The notes below the pieces were generated by a model. It searched no databases, was not told where the DNA came from, and saw nothing but the letters and a program-made list of their open reading frames with translations. Shown here piece after piece: positions 24,561 through 34,931 of a DNA stretch of 64,000 nucleotides; within the stretch, counting starts at the first letter, position 1, and every line of letters starts with the position of its first letter. Position numbers and translations under genes: made by a program. Source of the stretch: Chinchilla lanigera (taxonomy: Eukaryota; Chordata; Mammalia; Rodentia; Chinchillidae). The stretch is from assembly GCF_000276665.1 (NCBI RefSeq), contig NW_004955484.1:6274467-6338466 (forward strand), given 5' to 3'.

Positions 24561-25519
24561 AAGCGGTGCTTTCTTGAGAGGATATTTTTTTCTAATGTAA
24601 ATTCAACACCTTACATGTTGTCCTTTCTCTACTCCCCTCTACCTCCCAACCTCTATTGTCCAGCTACCAAAACCTGCTCTTAACAGCACATAAGCCTCCA
24701 CCCCATCCCACACTGCCCTGCTCCCGTTTGGCAGAAGGAATCTTTGCAAATAGGTAAACTTGGAGGGATTGGAGTGCAGCTGAAAGAGACGGTCCTGGAG
24801 TCCACATGGGCACTGTGGCCAGACAGCAACCTGAATCATGTTGAAAAACAAAATCAAGCCCTCCTGTATCAAAGCATACAGAACACACACTGAAATGGGG
24901 GTGAAGGGTTGCATTAGTGGCATAAGACCTGAAATTCTGATTAAAGCTCCCCGATTCTTTCACCCTTGATGGCACATGTCCAGCTCCAACATGGCAGGTG
25001 TACTGGATTGAAAGTCTTCATGTGTCAAAAAGGAGAAATAAGAACCTTAGTCACTTGGAACTTACGCTTTTTAATTGTTTTTAAATGATCCCACCAGAGT
25101 GTGAGGTGTGAGTGATGCTATTCAAGCCCTGGATCTCTATTCCATGAAGAGGGAGATCACCTGAAGAGAAAGACCATGATAAAGAGCCATACGCATTGAT
25201 GAAATCTGCAGATGTAAGATATGTTAAGCCATCAGTTCAAGTTACTGTCTCTTTTTACATTGGCTCTGTTATACAGTATATGTATCTCCACAAGTCAGGG
25301 GGCACTCAAGTGGTCAGTAGCATTCATTTTAGGATCTGGTTACATTTAGTTTGGCTTTAGAGAAATAAACTTCTGTGAGGTTTATAGTTATGACCAAGAA
25401 AATATAGATGTTCTTAGCCAACTCAGCAAAAGAAAACTTCCATAATACCCCTGATCCCAAAATAGCAGTAGATATCAGGAGTATAGACTCTCACAACTAC
25501 ACTGAGAATGATGGATAAT
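24561..25519. other. unassigned non-coding stretch
   Basis: No gene or repeat can be supported. Two overlapping minus-strand frames (94 and 103 codons, 24,639-24,975) have no features. Confidence 0.4.
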
Positions 25520-25680
25520 AACTTACTGAAATCTTGTATGAGCCAGACATTACTGCATTAAGGATATCACAAGCATTATTTTGCGGAATTCTGATAACAG
25601 CTGATGTTTGCTGTTTGCTGCTGTCTCCCTGCTGCTAGGACAGTGCCTGAGATATAGTAGCTGTGTAATAAAAATATCTA
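25520..25680 (-). mobile_element. MIR-like fragment
   Basis: 'acttactgaaatcttgtatg', 'agccagacattactgcatta' and 'attttgcggaattctgataa' follow the 3' half of MIR in reverse complement. Decayed. Confidence 0.45.
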
Positions 25681-25800
25681 TGAAATTGATCAGTAACCCA
25701 TACAGCAATAGATGATGGTATTAAACTAAGGTGCACAAAGAAATATATGCCATTAATCTAGGCACTGAGAAAAATCTAGGCAAATACTACTACAAAAAGG

Positions 25801-25990
25801 ATTATCTGTAATCCCAGCACTGTGGGGGGCTAAAGTAGGAGGACTGCAAGTTTGAGCCCAGCCAAAGCAATTTAGCAATCTAGCACTTTGTATCCAGGGT
25901 CTAGCACTTTGCCTTAAAATAAAAAAGGGCTGGAGATGTAGTTCAATGAGAAAGCCTTGGGTTAAACACCCTGTACCACAAAAAAAGGGG
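25801..25990 (+). mobile_element. B1 + ID dimeric SINE (B1-dID-like)
   Basis: The left half has the 7SL-derived B1 phrases 'tgtaatcccagcactgtg', 'gaggactgcaagtttgagcc' and 'cagccaaagcaatttagcaa'. An A-rich joint 'ccttaaaataaaaaa' is followed by the ID-like right half 'gggctggagatgtagttcaa' ending 'ccctgtaccac' and an A tail. This order matches the rodent B1-dID dimer. The B1 half carries an extra internal segment 'ctagcactttgtatccaggg' followed by a second 'tctagcactttg', which is not in the usual dimer. It is diverged, so old. Confidence 0.75.
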
Positions 25991-25999
25991 GATGGAGAT

Positions 26000-26689
26000 C
26001 ATCTCTGTATATCATCTCTGTATGAAAGTATCTCTGCATATTTCCCCATTTTCCCCACATTTCTACAATAAGCCACTTTTCCATCAACACTTACTGAGAA
26101 TTATTAATTTTGAAAAAATATGAAAATATATCAGGAGCCTAAGGTATAAGGTTCATTCTTATTCTGATCAGAGTATAGTTTACCTGTGGTCCTTCCAACT
26201 TAATATCCTTAACATTCTCACCAGAACATAAGGTACTAGATTCACTCTGTGAAAGTGGGGATAGCCTAGGGGCTGCCTATGGTCCATAGACTTATTTTAT
26301 TTCACCATATGACACTTTTCAAATTTGAATATAAATACTTCTGGGCAGGGTCCACTTTTTCCAGTGCACCATGGTCTTCCTTCCTCCATATTTTCTTACC
26401 TAATGGTGCCCGGTCCTTGTCTCAGCTCTTAATTTCCCAATCCTTGGATTTGCTGGGCATTAATGTATGTGGATGAGCTACCATCTCACTCTGTGAAAAA
26501 AAATCCTCCACAGAATATGAAGGCCTCATGAGCATTCTGTCTCATGGATATGCTCACTTCTGCAATATGTACTCTCTCCTGGGTATCTCTTCCTCAGTGG
26601 CTTTTGTGAAATCAGGAATTTACAGAACTTTTAGAAAGGGTCTCTCATGTCATAAGTAGCATGGGAAACATAGTTTGCGATTGTTTTTA
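26000..26689. other. unassigned non-coding stretch
   Basis: No recognisable gene. A short local repeat 'tcatctctgtat' occurs twice near 26,000-26,022. The remainder is unassigned. Confidence 0.4.
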
Positions 26690-26855
26690 TTTATTGAATG
26701 TATAGAACATGCCAGAACACATTTTAAGAATTTATAAGCATTTTGAATGCTGAATGCTCTTAACAATCCTAAAAAGCTGTTTTTATTTTCACTATATAGA
26801 GAGCTGAACAAACACACAAGGATTAAAGAATTTAAGTCAACAGATATTCTTGAGC
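26690..26855 (-). mobile_element. MIR-like fragment
   Basis: 'tttatttattgaatgtatag', 'aacatgccagaacacatttt' and 'aacaatcctaaaaagctg' follow reverse-complement MIR order and stop just before the Tigger element. Confidence 0.5.
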
Positions 26856-27019
26856 ATCTAGGACAGACATCCCTTGGTATCTATAGAGGGTTGATTCAAG
26901 ACTCCCTTATAATACCAGAACCCAAGGATACTTAAATCTTTCATATAAAATGGCATAGTATTTTCCTATAATATATGTGTGCCCCTATATTCATTAATTC
27001 ACTCTTGCTTGCTTATTTA

Positions 27020-27104
27020 CTTTCTTCCTGTAGTGCTAGGTATCAAACAGAGGACCTCACACATGCCAGGCAAATGTTCTACCACTGAGCTAAATCCTTG
27101 CCCC
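27020..27104 (-). mobile_element. ID-type SINE (old copy)
   Basis: The reverse complement of an ID body: 'ggtatcaaacagaggacctc', 'catgccaggcaaatgttcta', 'ccactgagctaaatccttgc' then 'ccc'. It is clearly more diverged than the other ID copies and lies inside the Tigger element. Confidence 0.75.
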
Positions 27105-27165
27105 TCTCCTATACACTTTAAATCACCTCTAGATTACCTATAATACCTAATACTATGTAAATGCT

Positions 27166-27651
27166 TGATATGGTTTGTGTCTGGATGTCCCCCAAAGCCT
27201 CATGCAGTCATGGGGCAGGCTTTTAGAGTTTATGATTGATCCATAGTCCAATGCTGGGGTTATGGGTGTGAGAGCTACACCCACCCTGGGGCAGGTAGTT
27301 TGCATACAATATAAGGAAAGAAAAGATACTTGCTCCCTGGGGCTGGGGATTTAGCTCAGCGGCAAAAGTGCCTGCCTGGCAAGCACAAGGTCGTGAGTTC
27401 AGGTACCAGAGAAAAACCAAAAAAAAAGATACTTGCTCCCCTTCCCCGCCCCTGCCTCCTCCCTTTTACTCTTGCTGCTTTGCTGTCTTCCACAGCCATG
27501 AACTATTGCCCTCTGCCATGTGTCACTCTACCTTGGAGCCAGCCAAGAATGGACTGAAACCTCCACAAACTGTAAGCTAAATAAACCTTTCCTTTCCTTC
27601 CTTAATACTGGGCATCAGGGCATCAGCAACAAGAGAAAAGTAACAAAAACA
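27166..27651 (+). mobile_element. MaLR LTR (solo) inserted in Tigger element
   Basis: It starts 'tgatatggtttgtgtctgga' and ends 'agtaacaaaaaca', giving the TG...CA ends of an LTR. The flanking 5-mers 'atgct' (27,161-27,165) and 'atgtt' (27,652-27,656) fit a 5-bp duplication of the Tigger target. Inside are the MaLR signature 'tggactgaaacctccacaaa' and the poly(A) signal region 'taagctaaataaacctttcc'. The LTR is itself interrupted by an ID SINE. No internal region follows, so this is a solo LTR. Confidence 0.88.
27338..27423 (+). mobile_element. ID-type SINE (young copy) inside the LTR
   Basis: The body 'ggggctggggatttagctca' through 'gtcgtgagttcaggtacc' has a few-base deletion in the B-box region compared with the other copies, followed by an A-rich tail. 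The 17-bp target duplication 'aaaagatacttgctccc' is perfect at 27,321-27,337 and 27,424-27,440. This is the youngest layer of the nested insertion. Confidence 0.95.
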
Positions 27652-27819
27652 ATGTTATATAAATAGTTTTGCATTCTCTTGTTTAGGGAATAATAATTAA
27701 AGAAAAGGTCTATACACTGATCAATACAAACGCAATTGTTTTTTATCCTGACATTCCCAATCCATGGTTGCTTGAATCTGTGGCTATAGAACCTGTAGAT
27801 ATGAAGAGCCAACTGTATA

Positions 27820-28439
27820 CGCCATGTCCTAAACCAGTGTCTACAGCATCAGGACCTTGTCATTCCCTCAGTACCATATTTCTCTCTATGGTCCTCCATT
27901 TTAATTTCTTTACCTGTCCCAGTAACGGTATCCTTGTCCAAAGGATATATTAATAAAATATTATTCAACTTTGAATGTTAATTAGTCATAATTTTAAGTA
28001 AATCTAGAACAACACTATCTAAGCAGAATGGCTGGAGAATATGATTTGGGTGAAGGGTAAATACAGAACATATGGTCCCTGTTATATACCAATGAGAACA
28101 CAAGGACATACCATCTTTCTAGTTCTCTTGATTTTCTAGGTGTTAATCACATGAAGGAACTGAGATATGGAGCCAAATTATCAAGGAGGACAATTTTACC
28201 ACTGATGTGATGTAGAAAACACAGAAATCATACGAACAGGTTAACCTGGTATCAACACCAGGATGAATGCATCTGGGTGCATTGGTCCATGCAGAATAAG
28301 CACTACCAAAGCAGAGGTAGCAATAGGTAGCCTTTCACTGTCTGGAGCCTGGCTCCCTGTCAAAACAAACCTGGATGAGGTGTTCCCAGTGGCCCTGCCA
28401 GGGCTTGCTGCTTGGTAGGTCCTAGAAATGTATGCAAGG
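27820..28439. other. unassigned non-coding stretch
   Basis: No recognisable gene or repeat. Confidence 0.4.
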
Positions 28440-28938
28440 AGGGACTCTTGGGGTTATGTGCTATAGACCTAGTCTCTAGGAGAACTGTACCTCAATTCTG
28501 GAAGCTGCTTCTTGCAGCTTGTATCTAGAAATCCCTACAAGGCCTCATGTGGCCTTCGGTGGGGCTTTTGGAGGTGGTTAGATCACGATATGTGATACCA
28601 GGATTAAGGGTGTGTGGTTCTGGATTAATCCACTAACTTGATTTAGCAGAGTTCTGGGTGTGAATAATGGAAGCCCCAACCTGGACGTGGGTGACACCAA
28701 TCAACAGGTTTGTAGCCTAGGTGGAATACAAAGAGATAGAAAGAAGGCAAGCTTGCTGCTCGATACTTGCTACCTCCTGCCTGCTCTGCCATGTTTTCCT
28801 TCTGCTGTGCTATCCTACTGCCTTGGAAACCAGCTGACCAGGGACTGAAACCTCTACAAACTAGGAGCTAAATAAACCTTTCCTCCTTTAACTTGTGATG
28901 GTTGATTATTTTGTCCCAGCAGCAAGAAAGTAAGACAG
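28440..28938 (+). mobile_element. MaLR LTR (solo), second copy
   Basis: The 3' half is clear: 'ctctgccatgttttccttct', 'gggactgaaacctctacaaa', 'ggagctaaataaacctttcc' and 'cagcagcaagaaagtaagac'. The same signature occurs in the LTR at 27,166-27,651, so the two belong to related families and share orientation. The 5' boundary is uncertain. No 5-bp duplication could be placed. Confidence 0.7.
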
Positions 28939-28989
28939 TGTTCATGACTAGGAAATATTATTTTTCACAACATGAACAATGCCACTAGT

Positions 28990-29190
28990 ACAGTGTCCAA
29001 TTTTGGTGGTTAGTTCATTCACTTATTCGTTCAGTATCTACTGAGCATTTCCTATTTGCATAGGGCTCAGCTAGGGCTGAGCCTGTTTCCTGAGGGCTCA
29101 TCTAGGTACTTAATCTATTCCCTATTCTCATAGAACTTACATACTAATGTAGCATTAGGCAATAAATAAGTATTTACATTCTGGAAAGAG
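28990..29190 (+). mobile_element. ancient interspersed repeat fragment
   Basis: 'tagttcattcacttattcgt', 'atctactgagcatttcctat' and 'attctcatagaacttacata' follow the widespread 'attcatttattgagcacctac...ggagcttacattcta' ancient repeat. The family name is uncertain. Confidence 0.45.
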
Positions 29191-29199
29191 ACTGTGATT

Positions 29200-30192
29200 C
29201 AAAAAATCAGGAGGGTAACATTATAATCAGTTAATAGCACCTTAGCGCACTGCTCAGGTGAACTTGTAAAAAATGTAGAGTGAATTAAACAAATCCCAAC
29301 AGTCAGAATCCAATTTTAAACTATCTGAGACACCAACACTACTTTCCTAAAATTAACCTTGACTTTATGAACCAAGAAATCCTCTCACACTTGACTTTGA
29401 TTCTTAGGCAGCAAAATTAAACCTCTTTCAAATGCAGAAGTTCTTTTCTCTCATCTCCCATTCAGAGAAGATAGTTCAAAATACAGTAGGCAGAATACTG
29501 TATGAAATATAATGCCATGAAAATTAGATATGCCCAAATCTCCAGAAAAGTATATTTTTTCTAAGAAAGAACTAAATTGTAAAGGTGAACCATACGGAGA
29601 GAAGATTCTGAATGGGGATATAAACCATGACACAGTTAATGAAATTGCCTCCAGTAATCTGGATAAGAAGGACTCACAAGAAAGATTTACCACATTTCTG
29701 TGCAAACTAGATCTAACACAAAGAGATTCTAAATCTCTCTGGAAAGGATCCATTTAAAAAAATTTAGAATCTATTTAAATACAGAGAGATGTATCCAGAT
29801 ATTAAGAGAGATAGGCATTCCCAATCTCTTTCCAAGAAGAACCATTAAATCAGATGGTCAGTTCCAAACTCTATTCTTTTATTTCTAACATCTTCAATAT
29901 TGAACTCATCCATCAATACATGGCTTCCTGACAAGTATATGTTCAAAAAATTGAATGCTGAGATATGATGACATGGTGCAAATATTCTTCCTTCCATCAA
30001 TGGTATCAGGAATTGCCATCGTTTTTTACCAAAGTAGTTCGATGTCACTTTCAACAGATTATCTAATAACACACGCTAAGGGAAACATACCCATTGGCCA
30101 TGGAATTATTTTTCATTGTTGATTCCCTAAACAGTTAATAAAAAGTTTAAATTGAAATACAAATGAACTGAACTTTGCTTAGGTATAAGGAG
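29200..30192. other. unassigned A+T-rich non-coding stretch
   Basis: No gene. The opposed frames at 29,451-29,757 are shadows of one another with no family features. Confidence 0.4.
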
Positions 30193-30509
30193 TGTCATAG
30201 ATTTATTAATCACTTTTCTACTGCTGCGAAAAAATATATGACACATGAAACTTAAATGAGGAGATGATTATTTTGGTTTACAATTTTCAGAGAACAACAA
30301 TGTTCATGGTTGGTTGGATCCAAGACAGAAAGAGCATGGGATATAGGCAAAGTGGAAGAACGCTGCTTAATCCAAGGCAGACAAGAAGGAGAGAGAAAGG
30401 AGGAGACAGGAGTGAAAATATAGCTTATCAAGTTATGCCCTTAGTAATCTGCTCCTTCAACCTGGGCCCCACCTTTTAATGTGAGACTTTTAGATTTAAA
30501 ACTATAACA
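30193..30509 (-). mobile_element. MaLR 3' LTR (minus-strand element)
   Basis: The plus strand reads the reverse complement of a MaLR LTR: 'cacttttctactgctgcgaa', 'gacacatgaaacttaaatga', 'ttcatggttggttggatcca', 'gggccccaccttttaatgtg' and the end 'aaaactataaca'. It is paired with the LTR at 31,782-32,075 and joined to it by a recognisable internal region. Confidence 0.8.
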
Positions 30510-31781
30510 TTCTGCTCCTGGCCCTAAAATACTCATGTCCATCTCAAAATGCATTTAGTCCATTTCTAAGAGTTACCAAAGTCATAATAGTTCCAGCATT
30601 GCTGAAAAGTCCCAGACCAAAGTCTCCTTTGAGATTCATGCCAAACTTTTTGTTATGAGCCCTTGTAAAAATAAAAAAGAACACCAAACACTTCCAACAT
30701 ACAATGACACAGGGTAAACATTCCCATTCCAAAAGGGAAAATAGGACCAAAGGAAGACCAAACCCCAGCAAAGAAAACATTAAATCATGTAGCTGCATGT
30801 CCAACCCCCAGGGTAGGTTATGGTGAGACATGAGCTCCAAAAAAGCATAGGGAGCCCCATACCTTATGTTCTTGCTGCTTGCATCCCTAATGCTCTTTGC
30901 CTTTTGAAATGTGAGTGGATGCTTACATAACCCCATAACCATTGTATTCAGCATGCCTGAAAAGCAAGCAGCACACAGTTGATGCCAAGATCAGTCACCA
31001 GCTTGAACAGTAGCTGTTCCCCTTTGGACCATGGCTGCAGAAGCTGCTGAGTGTCTATTACATCTGCTCTTGCAGATATACTTCTGTAGGTGGTCCTGAA
31101 TGAACAGACATCCCAAGGACTCTTTCTTCTGAAATGCATGATTTATGATTTTGTATCCTTGAGCCTGCTATGGGTGCCTTGCTGTTTTCAAGCCATCTTT
31201 CTTGTCCCTATACAAAGTAGTTGGCTTCTTTCTAATACTAATCTTTTCAGCAACCAAGTCAGTGATTAGACCTAATTTTACAAGCACTTCCTTTTTGTCC
31301 ACCAGTAGCTTTTCATACCTTTTGACTTTGTTTTGTGTTCCTGATTCTCATTATAATTCTGACTGAAAGTAGTTAGCAGCATTCATGCCACATCCTGAAC
31401 ACTTGAAATTTTCTCCACCGGATCAATTAGTCTGCCATCTTTAAATTCACCTCTTGCAAAGTCTAAAGATGTGGGCAAAATATAGACAACTTTCTTATCA
31501 GAATGTAACACACATGGCCTTGGACCCAACTGCCATTCTAGTTCTTGTTCCCAAGTGAAACCTCCTGAGCCTGGCCTTCATTGTCCACATCACTATCAAT
31601 ATTCTGGTTTTCTAAACTCTGACCAGAATCACATGTCAGACTCAGCTTATAGCACTGTAGGACTTCTATAACCTACATTTTCAAATCTTTCCAAACTCCT
31701 CCCCCAAATAGTTCTAAAGGCTTCTAAAGCCCAAGGTCAGGTATTGTTACAACAACAACCGCATTCTCAGTACCATCTTCC
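30510..31781 (-). mobile_element. MaLR internal region (degenerate)
   Basis: It begins (plus-strand text) 'ttctgctcctggccctaaaa', then 'cattcccattccaaaaggga' and, near the far end, 'attgtccacatcactatcaa' and 'taccatcttcctgtatta'. This is the reverse complement of a THE1/MST-type internal sequence in the right order. MaLR internal regions carry at most a decayed gag-like frame and no pol or env. Here every frame is broken (the longest, 136 codons at 30,544-30,954 on the minus strand, has no recognisable domain). The region is a non-coding relic. Confidence 0.75.
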
Positions 31782-32075
31782 TGTATTAATTTCTTGTGGC
31801 TTTGAGAAAATACCTGACACATGCAAGTTAAAGGAGGAGAGGTTTATTTTAGCTCATGATTTTCAGAAGATTTGGTCCATGGCGGGTTGGTTCCAAAGGA
31901 AAAGTAGCATGGCAGAAATGCAAGGCAGAATGCAAGCCATAGTAGCCAGAATGCAAAGCAATAAAGGAAGAGCAGGAAAAAGAATATACCCTTCTAAGTA
32001 ACACCCCCAGTGACCAGTCCTTTCTGATGGGGCTTCCTCTCCAAATATGAGACTTTTGGAGCACATTTTAGATCA
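31782..32075 (-). mobile_element. MaLR 5' LTR (minus-strand element)
   Basis: Reverse-complement MaLR LTR: 'tgtattaatttcttgtggct', 'gagaaaatacctgacacatg', 'gaggtttattttagctcatg', 'gatttggtccatggcgggtt' and 'gatggggcttcctctccaaa'. With the LTR at 30,193 and the internal region it completes an LTR-int-LTR element of about 1.9 kb. Confidence 0.8.
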
Positions 32076-32179
32076 AAGGTGGAGAAGGAAAAGGAGAAGA
32101 AGGAGAAACTAAGGAAGCAGGTTTTCCATCTGCACTGTACTGATTCTAATGTTCAGAAAATTCAAAATGAGAAAATATA

Positions 32180-32510
32180 TGAGTATATAACCATAAACAT
32201 TAAATTATGGCATGAAATGTAACACTACTTACTCAGCTATTAAAATATTATTGAAGATTATTGAGTAAAGAAAAATGTTCACAATGTATTGTAGAAGAAA
32301 AAACAGATTACAAAACAGAATAGGCAGTAGGATATAAAACAAATATACAATTAGAGAAAAGACAAGATTAAATGCCAAAATGTTTACAGTTATTAACACA
32401 CAGAAGTAGAACTAGAGCAATAATTATTTTCTTCTTTTTCTTGTACTATTTTTGGAATTTCAAAAATCATGAGTCTCCCACATGTCACATAAATATAGAC
32501 CTAGTTATAA
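32180..32510 (+). mobile_element. L1M 3' end fragment
   Basis: 'tactcagctattaaaatatt', 'aaaacagattacaaaacaga', 'tgccaaaatgtttacagtta' and 'tttgtgacttgg'-free tail follow the 3' end of an old L1. No coding remnant. Confidence 0.55.
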
Positions 32511-32519
32511 AGCCAATGT

Positions 32520-34115
32520 TGTGCACAATCCATCAAACAATTTGAACCCCTTTAATAGTCAGAAGTCAGAGGCTGCAGGGAGAACAACAAAGATGATGAC
32601 ACTGAAGGAATCTAGATTATTTCAGTGTCGTTAAGAAAACAGTCCCCACTAGCATCAACAGATGAAATAAAGCTGCTAAGGGCTTATACATCATGACTGG
32701 TCTGTGATGAAGGGTTCACTAGAAAATTAGAAAAGCAAGGGTAATTTGATGATTTTCTATAAAAATTAAATTATTCTAAAAGGCTTTTCTGTAGCCTGAG
32801 ATGATCTCTCTCCTACCCTTCTTTTTTGAGGATGAGAGAGTATAACTGACTATGGAAAGAAATGTCTGAATGTCCTTTCTTTTATGAAGCAGGTTGATAA
32901 TACTAAATAGTAACTTTGCTTATTTAATACCCTCCTGTAACAAAATTAGCTTCCATAATTTAAAACCATTCTTAGTAGCCCCAGTCATTCGAATCTGAAG
33001 ACTAATAATTCATACACGATGTATTTCTAATTATACACATTTTACTACAAGATTTGCAAACTCTAGATCCTCAGGCAGTATCTACCCCATAAATGAACCA
33101 CTTGGTAACAGTTGGGAAGGAGCACTTTATCGGGCTCATACCCTCACAGGTCAACAAGGAAGTACAGATGAGGATCCAGTCTTCCCTTTAGTGGGGCTGA
33201 GGGGGAGTCTACTTAGCCACGTCTGGCTGACTTCTGTCATGTTTACTACTTGCTTGGCCCTTGTAGCCGTCTGGGAGAGCCACATTTTTTAGAAAAACAC
33301 AAATAGCCTGTTTTTAAGAGACAATAGCTAGCGGGGTTGGAGAGAAACTAGTCCCAGATTCCTCTGCATAGCAACTTCTTTGGGTTTGGTTTAAGAACTT
33401 GGCATCACTGATCAAAGTCTGAGCAGTGGTCTTTCAGTACTAGCCAATAGCCATGGCAGGAAAGCAAACCAAACACAAACATCTCTGGAAGCACAACCCC
33501 GAAGGTTTTAACAGCTCTTAACCATTCCACAGACCCACCCCCTCCACACACATGCACACACTCATCCCCTGCTCCACCGCAACCCTCCTGAGGAATGCTT
33601 CATTTAAATATTTTTGTGACTTGGCTTTCTCCTTCCAAGATCATTCATACCATAAAAGGAAAGCAAGAAAACATCAAGAATTTTAAGCACCTCGTCTGTA
33701 ATAGGATTAGAGCATCTGTAAGGTGTAAAAAATGATTTCATTGTTTCCTATAAACTGGCTCCTTCCTCACCAGAGTGGGCCTCAGTCAAGATGTAGAAAG
33801 CAACTTTTTAAACAGCATGTATTAAATCTGACAAACATCTGGTCAATCAAATTTACGGCAATACATAGGGTCTAATAAAGGTTTATTTCTTCTTGAAGAA
33901 CAAATTTAAAGATTTTTTTAAAAGGCTTTTATATATAAAAAGAAAACTAGGCCTGCATTTCTTGGCCCTGTCTGATATTGAAAGTTCTGTACTTTGCCAG
34001 GAAGCGACCACAAAGGGTTCTGTTTCCTTGAAACAGCAGTAGGAGAGATGAGCACCCAGACTTGGGGGCCGGCAGCTGTCCTGCATTGAGTTGCCAAAGG
34101 AAAAGCACCTAGGAT
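32520..34115. other. unassigned non-coding stretch
   Basis: No gene or firmly recognised repeat. 33,050-33,300 has a loose LTR-like feel but no defining phrase. Confidence 0.4.
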
Positions 34116-34194
34116 GACCCATGAGGCACTCAGTGTGGAGCCAACTGTGGTCATCAGTGGACCCATAAGGCATTCAGTGTGGAGCCAACTGTGG
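34116..34194 (+). repeat. imperfect tandem duplication, 44-bp period
   Basis: The 35-bp units at 34,116-34,150 and 34,160-34,194 share 'cagtgtggagccaactgtgg' exactly and differ at two positions upstream of it. The 44-bp spacing between starts indicates a local tandem duplication. Confidence 0.9.
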
Positions 34195-34270
34195 ACAAGG
34201 TAGCAGCTACAAGCCCCATGAAAGGAAGGTCTCAATTCTGCCAGCACTGTTTCTGTTTTCTCATTGTTGC

Positions 34271-34272
<2 letters not shown>

Positions 34273-34311
<39 letters not shown>
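34273..34311 (+). repeat. (TG)n microsatellite
   Basis: About 19 perfect TG units. Confidence 0.97.
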
Positions 34312-34313
<2 letters not shown>

Positions 34314-34931
34314 GCCGAGTGTGGGGGCATGAGGGAATGCAGTAATGTACACACTGTTATACTCAGGGCTAAGAGAAAGCCCTGGAGAAAGTGCTGGAGA
34401 AGCACTGAGGAGCTACGTACGTTCTCTCTTTTCATCTGCTAGTCTAATGCTATAAATTCAGCAACTATTTGGAGCTTAAGGACATGGGAACCAGGGATGG
34501 CAGTGTTGTTGAGAATAAAGCTGGAGTTTCTCCTTCAAACTGTAAGGAACTAAAGCAACAGAAAAGGCTGTCTACCTAGATGGCCTACCTACACGACAGC
34601 CCTATACCCCCAGCACTCTACGCCCACTAAATGACTGTGTGTTCTATGTGCTTTTCTACCTCTTCCAGCCCAGTGCTTCTCTGGTTTACAAAGACTCATG
34701 GCTCTTGCTGATGACCACCTCTAGGTCACACCTCCTTGCCTGGGACACTACTTGAACCATCTCTTTGGTGGTCATAGGAACCCCACTGCTGTAGACTTTT
34801 CTGGACTCAGAGGAGGAAAGCTGATGGGTAAATCTAACATTGCAGTATTTAACATAGTTGTTCCTAGGCACATGTTGACATTCAAATTTAAATTAATTAA
34901 AGTGAGAAGTTTAGCTCTTCAATCACTCTCA

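Larger units (their letters stand above)
26864..27815 (+). mobile_element. Tigger-family MITE (MER2-type), split by insertions
   Basis: The left end 'catcccttggtatctatag' and the right end 'gagccaactg' followed by TA fit the ends of a non-autonomous Tigger (pogo/Tc1) element. Internal phrases 'aatggcatagtattttccta', 'aaatcacctctagattacct', 'gtttagggaataataatta' and 'caatccatggttgcttgaat' come in family order. The element is broken twice: by an ID SINE at about 27,020-27,104 and by a MaLR LTR at 27,166-27,651. Removing both leaves about 380 bp, close to the usual length of this MITE. No transposase is encoded. Confidence 0.88.

Noticed and set aside
34273..34311. CRISPR-like or satellite array
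   Set aside because: All regular arrays in the window are simple microsatellites or two-copy duplications, with no repeat-spacer organisation.
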